Source: Lactiplantibacillus paraplantarum (lineage in GTDB: Bacteria; Bacillota; Bacilli; Lactobacillales; Lactobacillaceae). Taken from it: a stretch of DNA of 64,000 bases. Within the stretch, counting starts at the first letter, position 1; each line of letters begins with the position of its first letter. Made by a program: the position numbers and the translations under genes. Of this stretch, positions 7,737 through 17,678 are shown one piece after another. The notes under the pieces were generated by a model. That model was not told the origin of the DNA. It was given only the letters and a program-made list of their open reading frames with translations, and searched no databases. The stretch covers positions 2,604,001 through 2,668,000 of the forward strand of contig NZ_CP032744.1 of NCBI RefSeq assembly GCF_003641145.1, given 5' to 3'.

Positions 7737-8694
7737 GATTAACCGCCTCCTTAGCTGGCCGCCGTTTAAACAGGTTCGCAAACGAAAATTCCCATGTTCC
7801 TAACAATCCAGCTGGTTTAAAAATCATAATCAAAATCAGTGCTAATGAATAAATAATCATTCGAATCGTACCGAAATTTTGTAGAATCGTATCAAGTGCG
7901 CCTAAGACGATGGCGGCAACAAAGGTACCCGTAATACTGCCGACACCACCAAGCACCACGATAATCAGAATTGCAATGGAGGCCATGATATTGAAGTCAC
8001 CCGGTGCAATCGTTTGAATATACGCCGCGTGTAACGACCCACCAATGGCAGCAGTTGCTGCCCCAAAGACGAAGGCCGCTAGCTTCCAGCGAGTCGTGTT
8101 GATACCCATCGCGCCAGCAGCGAGTTCATCATCGCGAACGGCCATCACGGCTCGACCACCGCGACTATGAATAAAATTAACCGTCACGATTGTCGTGAGA
8201 CACATTAACACGTACACGGTCGCCCAGGATGCCAAAGCCGGAATGTTGAATAAGCCGGCCGCACCATTTGTAATCTTTAAATTATTAATGAGAATGCGAA
8301 TAATTTCCGCCGCCCCCATCGTTGCAATGGCTAAGTAGTCACCACGGAGTCGTAATGTTGGGATACCAACAATCACCGCCGCAATTACCGCAATCACCAT
8401 GCCGACAATCATCGAAATGAAAAAGCCAGCGGGGGTCGCCATCGTTTGCGTCATGATACCAGTCGCATAGGCGCCAATCGCCATAAAGCCGGCGTGACCG
8501 AGTGAAAATTGCCCCGCAAAACCAATAACCAGATTGAGTCCAACTGCTAAAATGACATTGATCCCAATCGTCACTAACATATTTTCAATGAACGAATTGA
8601 TGATCCCCATCAGTTCCAAGCCATCAATAATGACAAAACCAGCGACCATAATGCCTAGCCATGCCAAGTTAGTTTTCAAATTTGCTTTCATCAT
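7729..8694 (-). CDS. livM: Branched-chain amino acid ABC importer permease LivM
   Basis: Integral membrane subunit, 321 residues, with the LivM hallmarks GFAGQFSLGHAGFMAIGAYATG and VVLGGVGSITG. Two consecutive ATG codons follow a GGGAGG site; either could be the start. It lies 12 bases after livH and overlaps livG. Confidence 0.92.
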   Translation of the reverse strand: MMKANLKTNLAWLGIMVAGFVIIDGLELMGIINSFIENMLVTIGINVILAVGLNLVIGFAGQFSLGHAGFMAIGAYATGIMTQTMATPAGFFISMIVGMVIAVIAAVIVGIPTLRLRGDYLAIATMGAAEIIRILINNLKITNGAAGLFNIPALASWATVYVLMCLTTIVTVNFIHSRGGRAVMAVRDDELAAGAMGINTTRWKLAAFVFGAATAAIGGSLHAAYIQTIAPGDFNIMASIAILIIVVLGGVGSITGTFVAAIVLGALDTILQNFGTIRMIIYSLALILIMIFKPAGLLGTWEFSFANLFKRRPAKEAVNHD

Positions 8695-8706
8695 CAGCCA
8701 CCTCCC

Positions 8707-9585
8707 TCAGACTTTTTCCTTAGTTCGTTTGCCAAAAATACCAGCCGGTAATACTAGTAAGATCACAATCAAAACGAAATAGACTACTGCATCCTTATAC
8801 GCTGATAGGCCAATTGCTTGCACCCCGGTCTCCAAAACACCAATAATAAAACCGCCCAGTGAGGCCCCTGGTACTGAACCGATCCCACCAATAACGGCAG
8901 CCACAAAGGCTTTAATACCAGGTGTCATACCCATCAACGGATCAATCGAGTTATAGTACAATCCAATCAAGACCCCCGCGGCCCCTGCCATTGCGGAGCC
9001 TAGTGCGAACGTAAACGAAATCGTCTGGTTAAGGCTGATTCCCACTAGCTGTGCCGCTTCGGGATCAACGGAGACTGCCCGCATCGCTTTACCCATCTTG
9101 GTATGTTTGATGATCAATTCCAATAAAACCATTAGTAAGCAGGCCGTACCGAGAATCAATAATTGGACATTCGACACCCGTAGCCCCGCCCAGCGGTAGG
9201 TCACCACTTTAATCGCTTGCGGGAATGAACGGGCACTCGCACCCACAAAGTATGACATGCCGTTTTCAAGTAAGAATGAGACACCGATTGCCGTAATCAG
9301 GGCCGTAATACGCGGTGAATGTCGCAACGGTCGGTACGCAAAGTATTCAATAATCACACCACTAATCGCACAAATCACCATGGCTGAGAGGAGCGCTGCA
9401 ATAAAATTAAAGTGTAGTGTTTTCAGGCTGTAATAGCCCCAAAAGGCGCCCAACATATAAATATCACCATGCGCGAAGTTAATTAATTTGATAATACCGT
9501 AAACCATCGTGTAGCCCAGCGCCAATAGCGCATAGATACTGCCCAGTGATAGTCCGTTAATCAGTTGTTGTCCAAATGTCTGCAT
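8707..9585 (-). CDS. livH: Branched-chain amino acid ABC importer permease LivH
   Basis: Integral membrane subunit, 292 residues, beginning MQTFGQQLINGLSLGSIYAL and carrying ALGYTMVYGIIKLINFAHGD and VIGGIGSVPGA, both typical for LivH. Forms the translocation channel with LivM. Lies 30 bases downstream of livJ. Confidence 0.93.
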   Translation of the reverse strand: MQTFGQQLINGLSLGSIYALLALGYTMVYGIIKLINFAHGDIYMLGAFWGYYSLKTLHFNFIAALLSAMVICAISGVIIEYFAYRPLRHSPRITALITAIGVSFLLENGMSYFVGASARSFPQAIKVVTYRWAGLRVSNVQLLILGTACLLMVLLELIIKHTKMGKAMRAVSVDPEAAQLVGISLNQTISFTFALGSAMAGAAGVLIGLYYNSIDPLMGMTPGIKAFVAAVIGGIGSVPGASLGGFIIGVLETGVQAIGLSAYKDAVVYFVLIVILLVLPAGIFGKRTKEKV

Positions 9586-9615
9586 ATGTGTTCCCCCACG
9601 CTTTAACGAGTTAGA

Positions 9616-10809
9616 TTACTTGACGTTATATACCTTGCTAACAGCACCGTTGGTCAATTGTTCAATCGAAATCGTCTTTTCAGGATTATGTTGTTTGTTA
9701 ATTGTTGTCGTCCCAGTGACACCCTTGAAGTTCTTAAGCTTAGCCAAGCCATCGGCAATTTTAACGGAATTAGCCGAACCTTCTTTTTCAATCGCCGCTT
9801 TGATCATATAAACTGAATCATAAGCCAATGCTGAGAAGGTTGGCGCCGTGCTACCATATTTTGCTTTATAAGCACTCATAAAGTTTGAAGCAAGCTTGTT
9901 GGTTGCCGAAGCCTTAGTAGAAAATGGCGTCGTGTAATAAACGTTAGTGGCATTGGACTTGCCAGCAATTTGGGCCAGCTTAGCATCCGCCATGCCGTCA
10001 CTACCAACGATTGGGACTTTAATGCCTGCTTGGCGAGCCTGCTTAACAATCAAACCGATTTCTGAATAATAACCTGGCGCATAAATCGCATCAATTTTTT
10101 TATGCTTCAAAGAGGTCAGGATGGCATTAAAGTCCTTATCGCCCTCTTGGAAAGTTTGGCTGCTAACGACTTTGCCACTGTACTGCTTCTTGAATGCTTT
10201 AGTTAGCCCCGTGCCGTAATCGCTTGAGTTGTCAGTCAAGATAGCGACGCGTTTGGCTTTCAAATTCTTAGTCACAAAGGTTGCAGCCGTTGAACCTTGG
10301 AAATTATTCTGATAACAAGCTCGGAATATGTACTTTTGGACTTTACCGCTCTTTTGCAACGTATAGTCCGGATCAGTTGCTGATGGGCTAACTGATGGCA
10401 CCGCCGCCTTAGTCATATTAGGAATCGCAGCTGTTCCGGCACTGGTGGTTGCTGGCCCAACTACCGCTACGACCTTATCGTTATTAACCAACTGAGCCGC
10501 AACCGAGGCCGCCGTCGTGTTGGACGTCTTGTTGTCCCGGATGACCAGCTTAATCTTTTTCTTGGTCCCCCCAACCTTGATACCACCACTCTTATTGATT
10601 TTATTAACCGCCAATTGAATTCCTTGCTTTTGCTGTTCTCCATAACCAGCCGCAGAGCCCGATAATTCCATGTTGACCCCAATTTTGATCGTCTTACCAG
10701 GGTTATTCCCCTGGCTTGAACTAGATTTTGCGGTTGCACACCCCGCGAGTGTCAACGCCATCGCTCCAACTGCTGCAATCTTCATTGTTTGTTGTTCCCA
10801 TTTTTTCAT
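9616..10809 (-). CDS. livJ: Branched-chain amino acid binding lipoprotein LivJ
   Basis: Extracellular lipoprotein of 397 residues. A lipobox LTLAGC is near residue 24, followed by a Ser-rich linker and a type I periplasmic-binding fold starting TIKIGVNMELSGSAAGYG, with VAVVGPATTSAGTAAIPN. First structural gene of livJHMGF plus the CBS gene. Transcription must pass the Leu-leader attenuator upstream. Confidence 0.93.
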   Translation of the reverse strand: MKKWEQQTMKIAAVGAMALTLAGCATAKSSSSQGNNPGKTIKIGVNMELSGSAAGYGEQQKQGIQLAVNKINKSGGIKVGGTKKKIKLVIRDNKTSNTTAASVAAQLVNNDKVVAVVGPATTSAGTAAIPNMTKAAVPSVSPSATDPDYTLQKSGKVQKYIFRACYQNNFQGSTAATFVTKNLKAKRVAILTDNSSDYGTGLTKAFKKQYSGKVVSSQTFQEGDKDFNAILTSLKHKKIDAIYAPGYYSEIGLIVKQARQAGIKVPIVGSDGMADAKLAQIAGKSNATNVYYTTPFSTKASATNKLASNFMSAYKAKYGSTAPTFSALAYDSVYMIKAAIEKEGSANSVKIADGLAKLKNFKGVTGTTTINKQHNPEKTISIEQLTNGAVSKVYNVK

Positions 10810-10871
10810 TTGTCATTCCCACTTTCAATTTTTTGATGATTCATTGTTACCGACCCCGATCCCCCTTAAGT

Positions 10872-10982
10872 CACAAAAAGGCCTCATCCACCGTAGTGAA
10901 TGAGGCCTTTACCCGGAACTGAGCCTCATTACCACAATGGGAAAGAAGGGCTCAGTTCACTTGAATTTTGAGTTATACTCAA
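10872..10982 (-). promoter_or_regulatory. Attenuator upstream of the liv operon
   Basis: Read on the minus strand. A small hairpin follows the leader stop (10968-10982). Then 10949-10957 (AACTGAGCC partner) can pair with 10917-10925. The latter region, as 10923-10930, can pair instead with 10899-10906. That in turn is needed for the terminator stem 10900-10910 with 10877-10887, which is followed by a T-run. So 1:2, 2:3 and 3:4 pairings compete, the classic attenuator arrangement. All pairings are perfect over 8 to 11 bases. Confidence 0.8.
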
Positions 10983-10984
10983 GG

Positions 10985-11080
10985 TCAAGCGACCGGGTCC
11001 TTCTTCGTTAATAATAAGGCTAAGTTTTGAACAGCAAGGGTTGTCAACAAATTGGTTAGGTTAGATTGAATTTTCATCAT
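10985..11080 (-). CDS. Leu-rich leader peptide (31 aa)
   Basis: Short gene with GAGG seven bases before ATG; a second ATG follows at once. The 31-residue product contains eight Leu, including NLALLL near the C-terminus, then TKKDPVA. It lies between a promoter (11126-11154) and the attenuator of the liv operon. This is the layout of ilv/leu leader peptides in other bacteria, so stalling at Leu codons likely senses charged tRNA-Leu. Inferred, not shown. Confidence 0.82.
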   Translation of the reverse strand: MMKIQSNLTNLLTTLAVQNLALLLTKKDPVA

Positions 11081-11125
11081 GGACGCGCCTCGCTTTCAAA
11101 AGTTTTTGTAATGTTGATGTTTCTT

Positions 11126-11154
11126 AGATTAATTAATTTTCAATGATAAGTCAA
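11126..11154 (-). promoter_or_regulatory. Promoter of the liv leader
   Basis: On the minus strand TTGACT (11149-11154), a 17-base AT-rich spacer and TAATCT (11126-11131). About 45 bases upstream of the leader ATG. Confidence 0.6.
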
Positions 11155-11343
11155 GTTATTTTTTAATTATTTTTATATTAATCAAAAATAATTAACCGCT
11201 ATTCTTGTTCACAAGTCTTAATTCATGGCAGCTTACCCACCTAAAATTAAACTAATTAACTAGCTTAAATAAGGGCTTGAGAACCAGCTAACTATTTATG
11301 TTACTTTACAATTAACAGCTAGTATCCCCTAGGAGGTTCAACA

Positions 11344-12018
11344 ATGAAATCAATCACACTATCTTTGATTCGTCACGGCGAGACTTACTTTAATATTTTT
11401 CATGAATTTCAAGGGTGGTCGGATACCCCGCTGACCCCGACAGGCGTAACGCAAATCCATCAATTGGCGCACCAATTACGTTCTTTACCGATTACCGCGG
11501 TCTACGCAAGCGACGTCACTCGTGCCCGCCAAACAGCCACCATCCTCTGTCATGACGCAACGTGGCCCATCACTACCATCCATTTTCGCTCGGCTCTACG
11601 TGAACATTTCTACGGCCGCTTTGAAGGTCAAAAAATGACTACTGTCTGGGAACCAATTGCTCAGGCCCACGGTTGCCAAACCTACGAAGACTTAGTCACT
11701 CAATACGGTGTCGATCAGACCCAAGACTGGTTAAGCGCTGCTGATCCCAGTCATTTAACAGAAACTAGCCAAGCGTTTTGGGCACGCTTTTTACCTGGCT
11801 TAGCGGCTATCATGGCTGAGCAACCCGACCAGGCCCACGTCTTACTAATCTCTCACAGTTCCATCATTCGCAGTCTGGTTGCCCGGTACGCTCCGTCACA
11901 ACTCGATCCAATCACACCTGAAAATGGCAAACTAACGCAACTGACACTGAATCAAACCGTGGCGGGCAAACTCAGCATCCAGATTAAAACTTATAATCAG
12001 ACTAGGCTGAATAACTGA
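11344..12018 (+). CDS. Histidine phosphatase family protein (phosphoglycerate mutase-like)
   Basis: Cytoplasmic enzyme of 224 residues with the catalytic RHGET motif at about residues 10-14, the second-half LLISHSSIIRSL motif with the acid/base His, and Glu in LREHFYGRFEG. Members are cofactor-dependent mutases or broad phosphatases; the sequence looks like the phosphatase subgroup. An AGGAGG site sits 7 bases before the ATG. Monocistronic, ending at a strong bidirectional terminator. Confidence 0.85.
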   Translation: MKSITLSLIRHGETYFNIFHEFQGWSDTPLTPTGVTQIHQLAHQLRSLPITAVYASDVTRARQTATILCHDATWPITTIHFRSALREHFYGRFEGQKMTTVWEPIAQAHGCQTYEDLVTQYGVDQTQDWLSAADPSHLTETSQAFWARFLPGLAAIMAEQPDQAHVLLISHSSIIRSLVARYAPSQLDPITPENGKLTQLTLNQTVAGKLSIQIKTYNQTRLNN

Positions 12019-12067
12019 CCCTGGATTGTTCTGATTCGATTGAGCATATCAAATGCCCAGATCTGAC

Positions 12068-12115
12068 TAAAAATAGTGGTGATCATCGATAACAGATGAT
12101 CACCACTATTTTAAT
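12068..12115. terminator. Bidirectional terminator
   Basis: A 17-bp perfect stem, AAATAGTGGTGATCATC with its complement, around a 7-base loop, flanked by A-run and T-run. It separates convergent genes. Confidence 0.85.
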
Positions 12116-12183
12116 CGGTGTGTCCGGGTCGTTATCCCGGATGTCTCGGTGCAAAAATTAGGCCATTATGGTCGTTATTTTAG

Positions 12184-12402
12184 TTAAGCCTTTAGGAGTT
12201 TTTCAACTTCGCTCTTGAGCTTAGCTTCATCCATACTCATATAAGGCGCTACTTCGTCAGCCGTCTTGTCAGTATCATGACTATCCGCATCCATGAAATG
12301 ATTCCAAATAGCATCCCGTACGGGTAACTTGGAATCACTCCAATCAAACACGTCCGTCATCTTTTCGTCTAACATACTGTTCATTTCAACTGCTGCAGCC
12401 AT
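12184..12402 (-). CDS. Small acidic hypothetical protein (72 aa)
   Basis: Not recognised. Predicted soluble, acidic and helical, with no signal or membrane segment: begins MAAAVEMNSMLDEKMTD and ends DEAKLKSEVEKLLKA. A GGAAG site precedes the ATG. It stands alone between the phosphatase (convergent) and the protease gene. Confidence 0.65.
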   Translation of the reverse strand: MAAAVEMNSMLDEKMTDVFDWSDSKLPVRDAIWNHFMDADSHDTDKTADEVAPYMSMDEAKLKSEVEKLLKA

Positions 12403-12496
12403 ACTAAAACAACTTCCTTTCTAATTTTTGATACACCTTAATTATAGGTCATTATTTGAAAAGTGGTTAAATTCTGTTTGTACTACGTCCCGTTTG

Positions 12497-13291
12497 TTAT
12501 GCATCCTTCGCGTAAATGGCCCGTAAGGCCGCAACATCCGCTGACGAGAGCGTCCATTTGCCTTGTGAGACCGGGTACATGACCGACTCAGTCGATGAAC
12601 TGTGATCTAACCCCAAAGCATGACCAAGTTCATGAACCGCCACTGCCTTACTATAGGCCGCCGTGTATGAGCCATTGAGACTGGCCGTTGCATTGTTCCA
12701 ATACTGAGTTCCACGCCAGCTAACTTGCTTCGTGATGTCAGGACCACCATGCCCGAGCTCAACACTAGTCGAACCGGCGACCATCTTCTTATGGTACAAC
12801 GAGAAGGTAATTGAATTCTGAGAACCACTCGCTTTGCCCGCTACTAAGTGAACTAAACCCGTTTGATTATAAGCCGTGATTGCCGCTTGAAAGACTTGGC
12901 GCCCCGCCTTAGGTAAATCACTGGCAAAGCTGTAATAATACGTCTTCTTTAACGTGGCCTCTTGGACGATTGATTCAATCGGGGTCATCGCACGCGTTGT
13001 GGACGTAGTTGAACTGGTCACTTGTGAACTGGCATCCGTGTTCGCAGTAGTACTTGAACTGTGCGATTGCTTAGTCGCACTGGCCCCGCTACTCGTGCTT
13101 GACTGACTTGCTTCGTCCGCATCAAGCAGATGACTTGATAAATCACCGGATAGAGCCGCGGCCAGATTTTGGCGGCTCGTTTGATACAATGCAATTGCGC
13201 GCGGTGCTAATGTATCATAGTGGCTCCAACCAAAGATTAATAGCCCAATTAAACATAGCACTTTAATCCCACGCATCAGATTTTTTAACAT
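12497..13291 (-). CDS. Matrixin-like zinc metalloprotease, exported
   Basis: 264 residues. An N-terminal hydrophobic segment (about 8-22) acts as signal or anchor. A long Ser/Thr/Ala-rich linker (about 60-105) precedes the catalytic domain. That domain holds HELGHALGLDH, the HExxHxxGxxH zinc motif, and a following Met-turn in ESVMYP, as in M10/matrixin proteases. Likely acts at the cell surface on unknown substrates. A GAGGAG site precedes the ATG. Confidence 0.85.
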   Translation of the reverse strand: MLKNLMRGIKVLCLIGLLIFGWSHYDTLAPRAIALYQTSRQNLAAALSGDLSSHLLDADEASQSSTSSGASATKQSHSSSTTANTDASSQVTSSTTSTTRAMTPIESIVQEATLKKTYYYSFASDLPKAGRQVFQAAITAYNQTGLVHLVAGKASGSQNSITFSLYHKKMVAGSTSVELGHGGPDITKQVSWRGTQYWNNATASLNGSYTAAYSKAVAVHELGHALGLDHSSSTESVMYPVSQGKWTLSSADVAALRAIYAKDA

Positions 13292-13518
13292 GGCACGCGC
13301 TCCTCTTAATTTTTCAAATGGGGACTACGCCACATTTAAGTTTATTAAACCACATGATCCCGTGCTTAGACACTGCTCTTAGTGAATCATTAAGAATATT
13401 TAGGATTACCGCAATCTACTTGTAATCTTAATCCGTTTTCACTATCTACGGTCTTGACCAGCTCAATAACTGCGGTTATCAAAAAAGGCCCGAATTAATA
13501 TTCGTGACCTAATCGACT

Positions 13519-14004
13519 TTATTTATTTCGGAAAACATACAATTTTGAAAAGAGAAAGTTGCCAATAATTGCGCCGGCTTGACCAAGCACCTTGGCTAAT
13601 ACCGCCGAACTACCAAGCACCGACATCAACAGCCATAAAATAATGGCTTCAACCACGTACGTCACGACTCGGGTCCCATAAAATTTACCCATTTCCCGAT
13701 ACACATGATTAGAATGGTGATCAAATACCTTTAGGCGGTCGACCCAAAAAGCGACTTGCACAGCAATTACCCAGGACACAATATTTGCTACTTGGTACTC
13801 AAGCCCAATTAGATGGTACGTCGTATAGAACGTTGCAAAATTGACGGCCACACTAATTAACCCCCACAAAATATAACGGATCGCTTGATTGCGCGTTTCT
13901 TTCACGGGTGACACAATTTGCTTATCTAACTCAGCAACCGGTTCTAAAATTTCAGTAGCGGTTTCTTCAGTTTGATCAATATTAACTGAATTCAGTTTAC
14001 TCAT
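13519..14004 (-). CDS. GtrA-family membrane protein
   Basis: About 161 residues with four membrane helices and GtrA features: IRYILWGLISVAVNFATFYTTY, then VANIVSWVIAVQVAFWVDRLKVF, and a C-terminal NFLFSKLYVFR. GtrA proteins help move lipid-linked sugars or take part in cell-wall glycosylation. No glycosyltransferase lies next to it, so its partner is unknown. The ATG of MSKLNSV is preferred to a GTG three codons upstream. Confidence 0.8.
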   Translation of the reverse strand: MSKLNSVNIDQTEETATEILEPVAELDKQIVSPVKETRNQAIRYILWGLISVAVNFATFYTTYHLIGLEYQVANIVSWVIAVQVAFWVDRLKVFDHHSNHVYREMGKFYGTRVVTYVVEAIILWLLMSVLGSSAVLAKVLGQAGAIIGNFLFSKLYVFRNK

Positions 14005-14259
14005 GGTTACCACACCTGACTTTCTTCACTTAAACGTCATTATCATGAAATAATTTATTTTAAGTTGCATCTTTATTACTTTATGAGTAAAATTCAACAC
14101 AACTTAATCTTAGCACAGCAGTTAACTATTGGCGATGACAACTATTGTGTTTATCTCCAATAATTATCCCGCAATTTTCAGTCAAGGGCCAATATCTGCA
14201 CATCGCCTTGCCGGTGTGCAAGTCAATAGATTAAAAATTCAACGACAAGGATGTTACCA

Positions 14260-14874
14260 ATGAGTGCCTTATTAATTGGCTTAATTATTTACCACTTCTT
14301 ACACGAACAATTTGAATTCAGTAAAATTACCCGTTTAGGCTACTGGATTATTCCCATCTTCACTCTTTATCAGTTTGGTCGAACTTTCACTTGGTCACCA
14401 ATCAACGGACTTGTGCTACTGATTATCATTGGTTTTGCTACTTGGATCGGTCATTATCAAGCTCGCCACACTAAAATCCGCCTAGAAGAGACGGCCACCA
14501 CTTTTTTTCGCGATTCTGAACAGCACGAGATTCCGATTTATCGTAAGGTCATTACCGCTCAAGGTGGTCGCCCTTATCTTTTAGGCTGGTTAATGACACT
14601 CGGTGCACAATTCATCATCGAAATCACCTATCTTCACGAACATCTCTCTTGGACTAAAATCAACCAAGAATTCTTCCAAGAAGTGCTCGCGGACTTGATC
14701 ACCTTTTACCGTTTTTCAGCTAGTGGTCGTCATACTAGTTGGACACTATGGGCTTTAACTGGCGGGACTAGTCTCGCTTACACCTTATGGCTAGCACACC
14801 GGTCGCCCGCCGCCAAACAAACTTTGTTCGGTGAAACGATGTACCACCATATCAGTTCGGAACACGTGGACTAA
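14260..14874 (+). CDS. Hypothetical multi-pass membrane protein
   Basis: 204 residues, not recognised. Four or five hydrophobic segments: SALLIGLIIYHFL, YWIIPIFTLYQF, LVLLIIIGFATWIG, LLGWLMTLGAQFIIEI, and WALTGGTSLAYTLWL. A charged cytoplasmic stretch (about 70-95) separates the third and fourth. The start at MSALL fits an ACAAGG site; an ATG three codons upstream lies too near that site. Confidence 0.6.
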   Translation: MSALLIGLIIYHFLHEQFEFSKITRLGYWIIPIFTLYQFGRTFTWSPINGLVLLIIIGFATWIGHYQARHTKIRLEETATTFFRDSEQHEIPIYRKVITAQGGRPYLLGWLMTLGAQFIIEITYLHEHLSWTKINQEFFQEVLADLITFYRFSASGRHTSWTLWALTGGTSLAYTLWLAHRSPAAKQTLFGETMYHHISSEHVD

Positions 14875-14933
14875 TGCCGTCATACTCATATTGACTGTCA
14901 CCGTTCAGGCCACACCAAACAAATCATTTCAAG

Positions 14934-14984
14934 AACAAGGGGACTGCCAGAATTAATTATCAATTCTGGCAGTCCCCTTGTTAA
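14934..14984. terminator. Bidirectional terminator
   Basis: A near-perfect stem of about 20 bp, AACAAGGGGACTGCCAGAAT and its complement, between convergent genes. Confidence 0.85.
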
Positions 14985-15075
14985 TATCCGTCATTTTGAA
15001 AAAAGACTGGCGCTAAAAATTAGCCGGACGACGGTCAATAAACCAGTCACTGGCGCGCTGTCCATTCGTCACCAA

Positions 15076-15747
15076 TTAACTAGCAGCTTTTCTCGCTTGT
15101 TGTAACGGAATTTCAATGGCCATGACAGCAGCAGCAGTCCAAATAAACAAGTGCAGAAAGTCGCCAACCAACTTACCGCTAGCGTTACCCGCCAAATAAG
15201 CTCCAGCGTGCGCATTCAAAAAACTCGTTGTCGGGATTTGATGGGCAAGTACCGGCCATTCTAGCGCAATATTCAACACCGCTAACATTGCAATTACCCC
15301 AAACAATTCCCAGCCGCGCCTCTTAGTAGGGACCCAATCATCAAAATAAGGATAATTCATTATTAACGTCACCGTCGTCACAATTAAGCTCCCATTGATA
15401 ATCACGAGCACCGTTCCAACCGACCAATTCATAAAATGACACAAGTAACTTAAAAACAGTAACCCAACGACCAAATAGTAACTAATCACAACCAAGCGCC
15501 GTTGATGGCGACTACTTGTCGCCTGAGCCTCATAGTGTTCCAACATACCCAAATCCTCCTTCAATAAGCGATCAATCGAAAGATCGTAAGCTTTACTAAT
15601 CTGAACCAACATCCCAATATCTGGATAACTCCGACCATTTTCCCAACTTGAAATAGTCTGCCGTGAAACATGTAATTGCGCGGCAATGTCAGTTTGTGTC
15701 ATCTGCTTCTGCCGTCGAACGACTTTTAAATTATCCGCAAAACGCAT
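15076..15747 (-). CDS. XRE-family regulator with C-terminal membrane domain
   Basis: 223 residues. An N-terminal helix-turn-helix (about 5-60, QTDIAAQLHVSRQTISSWENGRSYPDI) is followed by three or four hydrophobic segments (LVVISYYLVVGLLFLSYLCHF, VLVIINGSLIVTTVTLIM, and others). A membrane-tethered repressor or sensor is likely. The start at MRFADNL follows GGGAGGTG; the longer frame has no site. Divergent from mntH, 338 bases away. Confidence 0.8.
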   Translation of the reverse strand: MRFADNLKVVRRQKQMTQTDIAAQLHVSRQTISSWENGRSYPDIGMLVQISKAYDLSIDRLLKEDLGMLEHYEAQATSSRHQRRLVVISYYLVVGLLFLSYLCHFMNWSVGTVLVIINGSLIVTTVTLIMNYPYFDDWVPTKRRGWELFGVIAMLAVLNIALEWPVLAHQIPTTSFLNAHAGAYLAGNASGKLVGDFLHLFIWTAAAVMAIEIPLQQARKAAS

Positions 15748-15987
15748 CGCGCACCTCCCAGAATAGCGTATGTAATTTGTGACTAGGATACAAGCTAAGT
15801 TTCTAAGCATTGCGATTATTCCGGTAGTTTGCACGTATCTACGGTGACTAAAAGCACGCAACTTTACGGAAGAACAAACGCTATTCGTATTATTCTCATC
15901 ATAGCGTTTGCCCACAATTAGTTCCGCTTAGTAAGTTAAAATTATTATTTTTAAAACAATAATTTTAGATTAACAAGTTTTATTTAT
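15748..15987. other. Intergenic region, no gene seen
   Basis: Divergent spacer between the XRE gene and mntH. It holds AT-rich promoter-like sequence towards mntH but no supported gene or RNA. Confidence 0.5.
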
Positions 15988-16040
15988 TTTGTAGGTGTAC
16001 CTAAAAAAGTGTTTCTATTTACTTTTATTTATTGTACAAT
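15988..16040 (+). promoter_or_regulatory. MntR-type operator and mntH promoter
   Basis: A palindrome TTTGTAGGTGTACCTAAA (15988-16005) resembles DtxR/MntR operators (TTTAGGTNNACCTAAA type). A -10 candidate TACAAT lies at 16035-16040. The box sits upstream of or over the -35 region of mntH, consistent with Mn-dependent repression (inference). Confidence 0.7.
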
Positions 16041-16085
16041 GACAACGGCTCAAAGTTTTAGATGAATAGAAAGGTGGTCTTTTAA

Positions 16086-17678
16086 TTGAGCGAAAAGACG
16101 AACACCCCAAACCGGAAGCATAAATTGATTGAATATGCTAACGGCCCCTCACTAGAGGAAATCAACGGTACGATTGAGGTTCCTAAAAATTTAAGTTTTT
16201 GGAAAACCCTCTTTGCCTATTCTGGTCCTGGTGCCCTAGTTGCTGTGGGCTATATGGATCCCGGTAACTGGTCAACTTCCATTACTGGTGGGCAAAATTA
16301 CCAGTACATGCTAATGTCTGTCATCTTGATTTCAAGTTTGATTGCGATGTTATTACAATACATGGCCGCTAAACTTGGTATCGTGAGTCAGATGGATCTG
16401 GCCCAAGCAATTCGGGCCCGCACGAGTAAATCACTCGGAATCGTTTTATGGATCTTAACTGAATTAGCTATTATGGCGACCGATATTGCCGAAGTTATTG
16501 GTGCTGCGATCGCCCTGTATTTATTATTCAACATTCCGTTAGTCATCGCGGTGTTTATTACCGTCTTAGACGTTTTAGTTTTGCTATTATTGACCAAAAT
16601 CGGCTTCCGTAAAATTGAAGCCATCGTGGTTTGCTTAATCTTAGTTATCTTATTCGTTTTCGTTTATCAAGTTGCATTATCCAATCCCGATTGGGGTGGC
16701 GTTATTAAAGGGTTAGTGCCAACGGCCGATACTTTTTCTACGAGCCGTTCAGTCAATGGGATGACACCATTATCCGGTGCCCTCGGAATTATTGGGGCGA
16801 CCGTTATGCCGCATAACTTGTACTTGCACTCGGCAATTTCACAAACGCGCAAAATCGACCATACTGATGAAGCAGACGTTGCCCGAACCGTGAAATTTGC
16901 TGCTTGGGACTCTAACATTCAGCTTTCATTTGCGTTTGTGGTTAACTCATTACTCTTAATCATGGGGGTAGCCGTCTTCAAGAGTGGTGCCGTCAAAGAC
17001 CCATCATTCTTCGGCTTATATGAAGCTTTATCGAACACGTCCATGTTAAGCAACGGCATTTTAATTAGCGTTGCCAAGTCGGGGGCCCTATCCGCGCTCT
17101 TCGCAATCGCCTTGCTAGCTTCTGGTCAAAACTCCACTATTACTGGTACTTTGACCGGTCAAGTTATTATGGAAGGCTTCGTTCACATGCGGATGCCGCT
17201 TTGGTTACGGCGGTTAGTTACCCGGTTGATCTCGGTTATTCCCGTACTTATCTGTGTGCTATTAACTAGTGGTAAAAGTGCCATTGATGAACACACTGCT
17301 TTGAATAACCTGATGAATAACTCGCAAGTCTTTCTAGCCTTTGCCCTACCATTTTCCATGTTGCCATTACTCATGATGACTGACAGCGCCGCCGAAATGG
17401 GCAAACGATTCAAAAACTCACTTTGGGTTAAGGGTCTAGGTTGGTTATCCGTTATTGGTTTAACTTTCTTAAATCTACTCGGTCTACCTGATTCTATTCT
17501 AGGATTCTTTGGTGATAATCCTTCAACTGGAGAACAGACTTTTTCTAAAATCTTAGCTTACGTTTTAATCGCTGCTATTCTTGCCCTACTTGCTTGGACT
17601 ATCTTCGATTTGCAACGTGGTAACAAGCGTTACGTTGAACAACAACTCGCTGCTGCAGCTAAGGAGGCCAACAAATAA
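16086..17678 (+). CDS. mntH: NRAMP manganese transporter MntH
   Basis: Proton-coupled Mn(II) importer, 530 residues, with about eleven membrane helices. The metal-binding motifs are both present: [13 protein letters not shown] in helix 1 and [10 protein letters not shown] in helix 6. The start is TTG after AGGTGG. Lactobacilli accumulate high Mn as an antioxidant. A Usp gene starts at the last base of the stop codon, so the two form an operon. Confidence 0.95.
   Translation: MSEKTNTPNRKHKLIEYANGPSLEEINGTIEVPKNLSFWKTLFAYSGPGALVAVGYMDPGNWSTSITGGQNYQYMLMSVILISSLIAMLLQYMAAKLGIVSQMDLAQAIRARTSKSLGIVLWILTELAIMATDIAEVIGAAIALYLLFNIPLVIAVFITVLDVLVLLLLTKIGFRKIEAIVVCLILVILFVFVYQVALSNPDWGGVIKGLVPTADTFSTSRSVNGMTPLSGALGIIGATVMPHNLYLHSAISQTRKIDHTDEADVARTVKFAAWDSNIQLSFAFVVNSLLLIMGVAVFKSGAVKDPSFFGLYEALSNTSMLSNGILISVAKSGALSALFAIALLASGQNSTITGTLTGQVIMEGFVHMRMPLWLRRLVTRLISVIPVLICVLLTSGKSAIDEHTALNNLMNNSQVFLAFALPFSMLPLLMMTDSAAEMGKRFKNSLWVKGLGWLSVIGLTFLNLLGLPDSILGFFGDNPSTGEQTFSKILAYVLIAAILALLAWTIFDLQRGNKRYVEQQLAAAAKEANK

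Noticed and set aside
15961..16085. Mn riboswitch (yybP-ykoY) before mntH
   Set aside because: The region is short and AT-rich without the conserved pairs; an MntR-type box explains regulation better.
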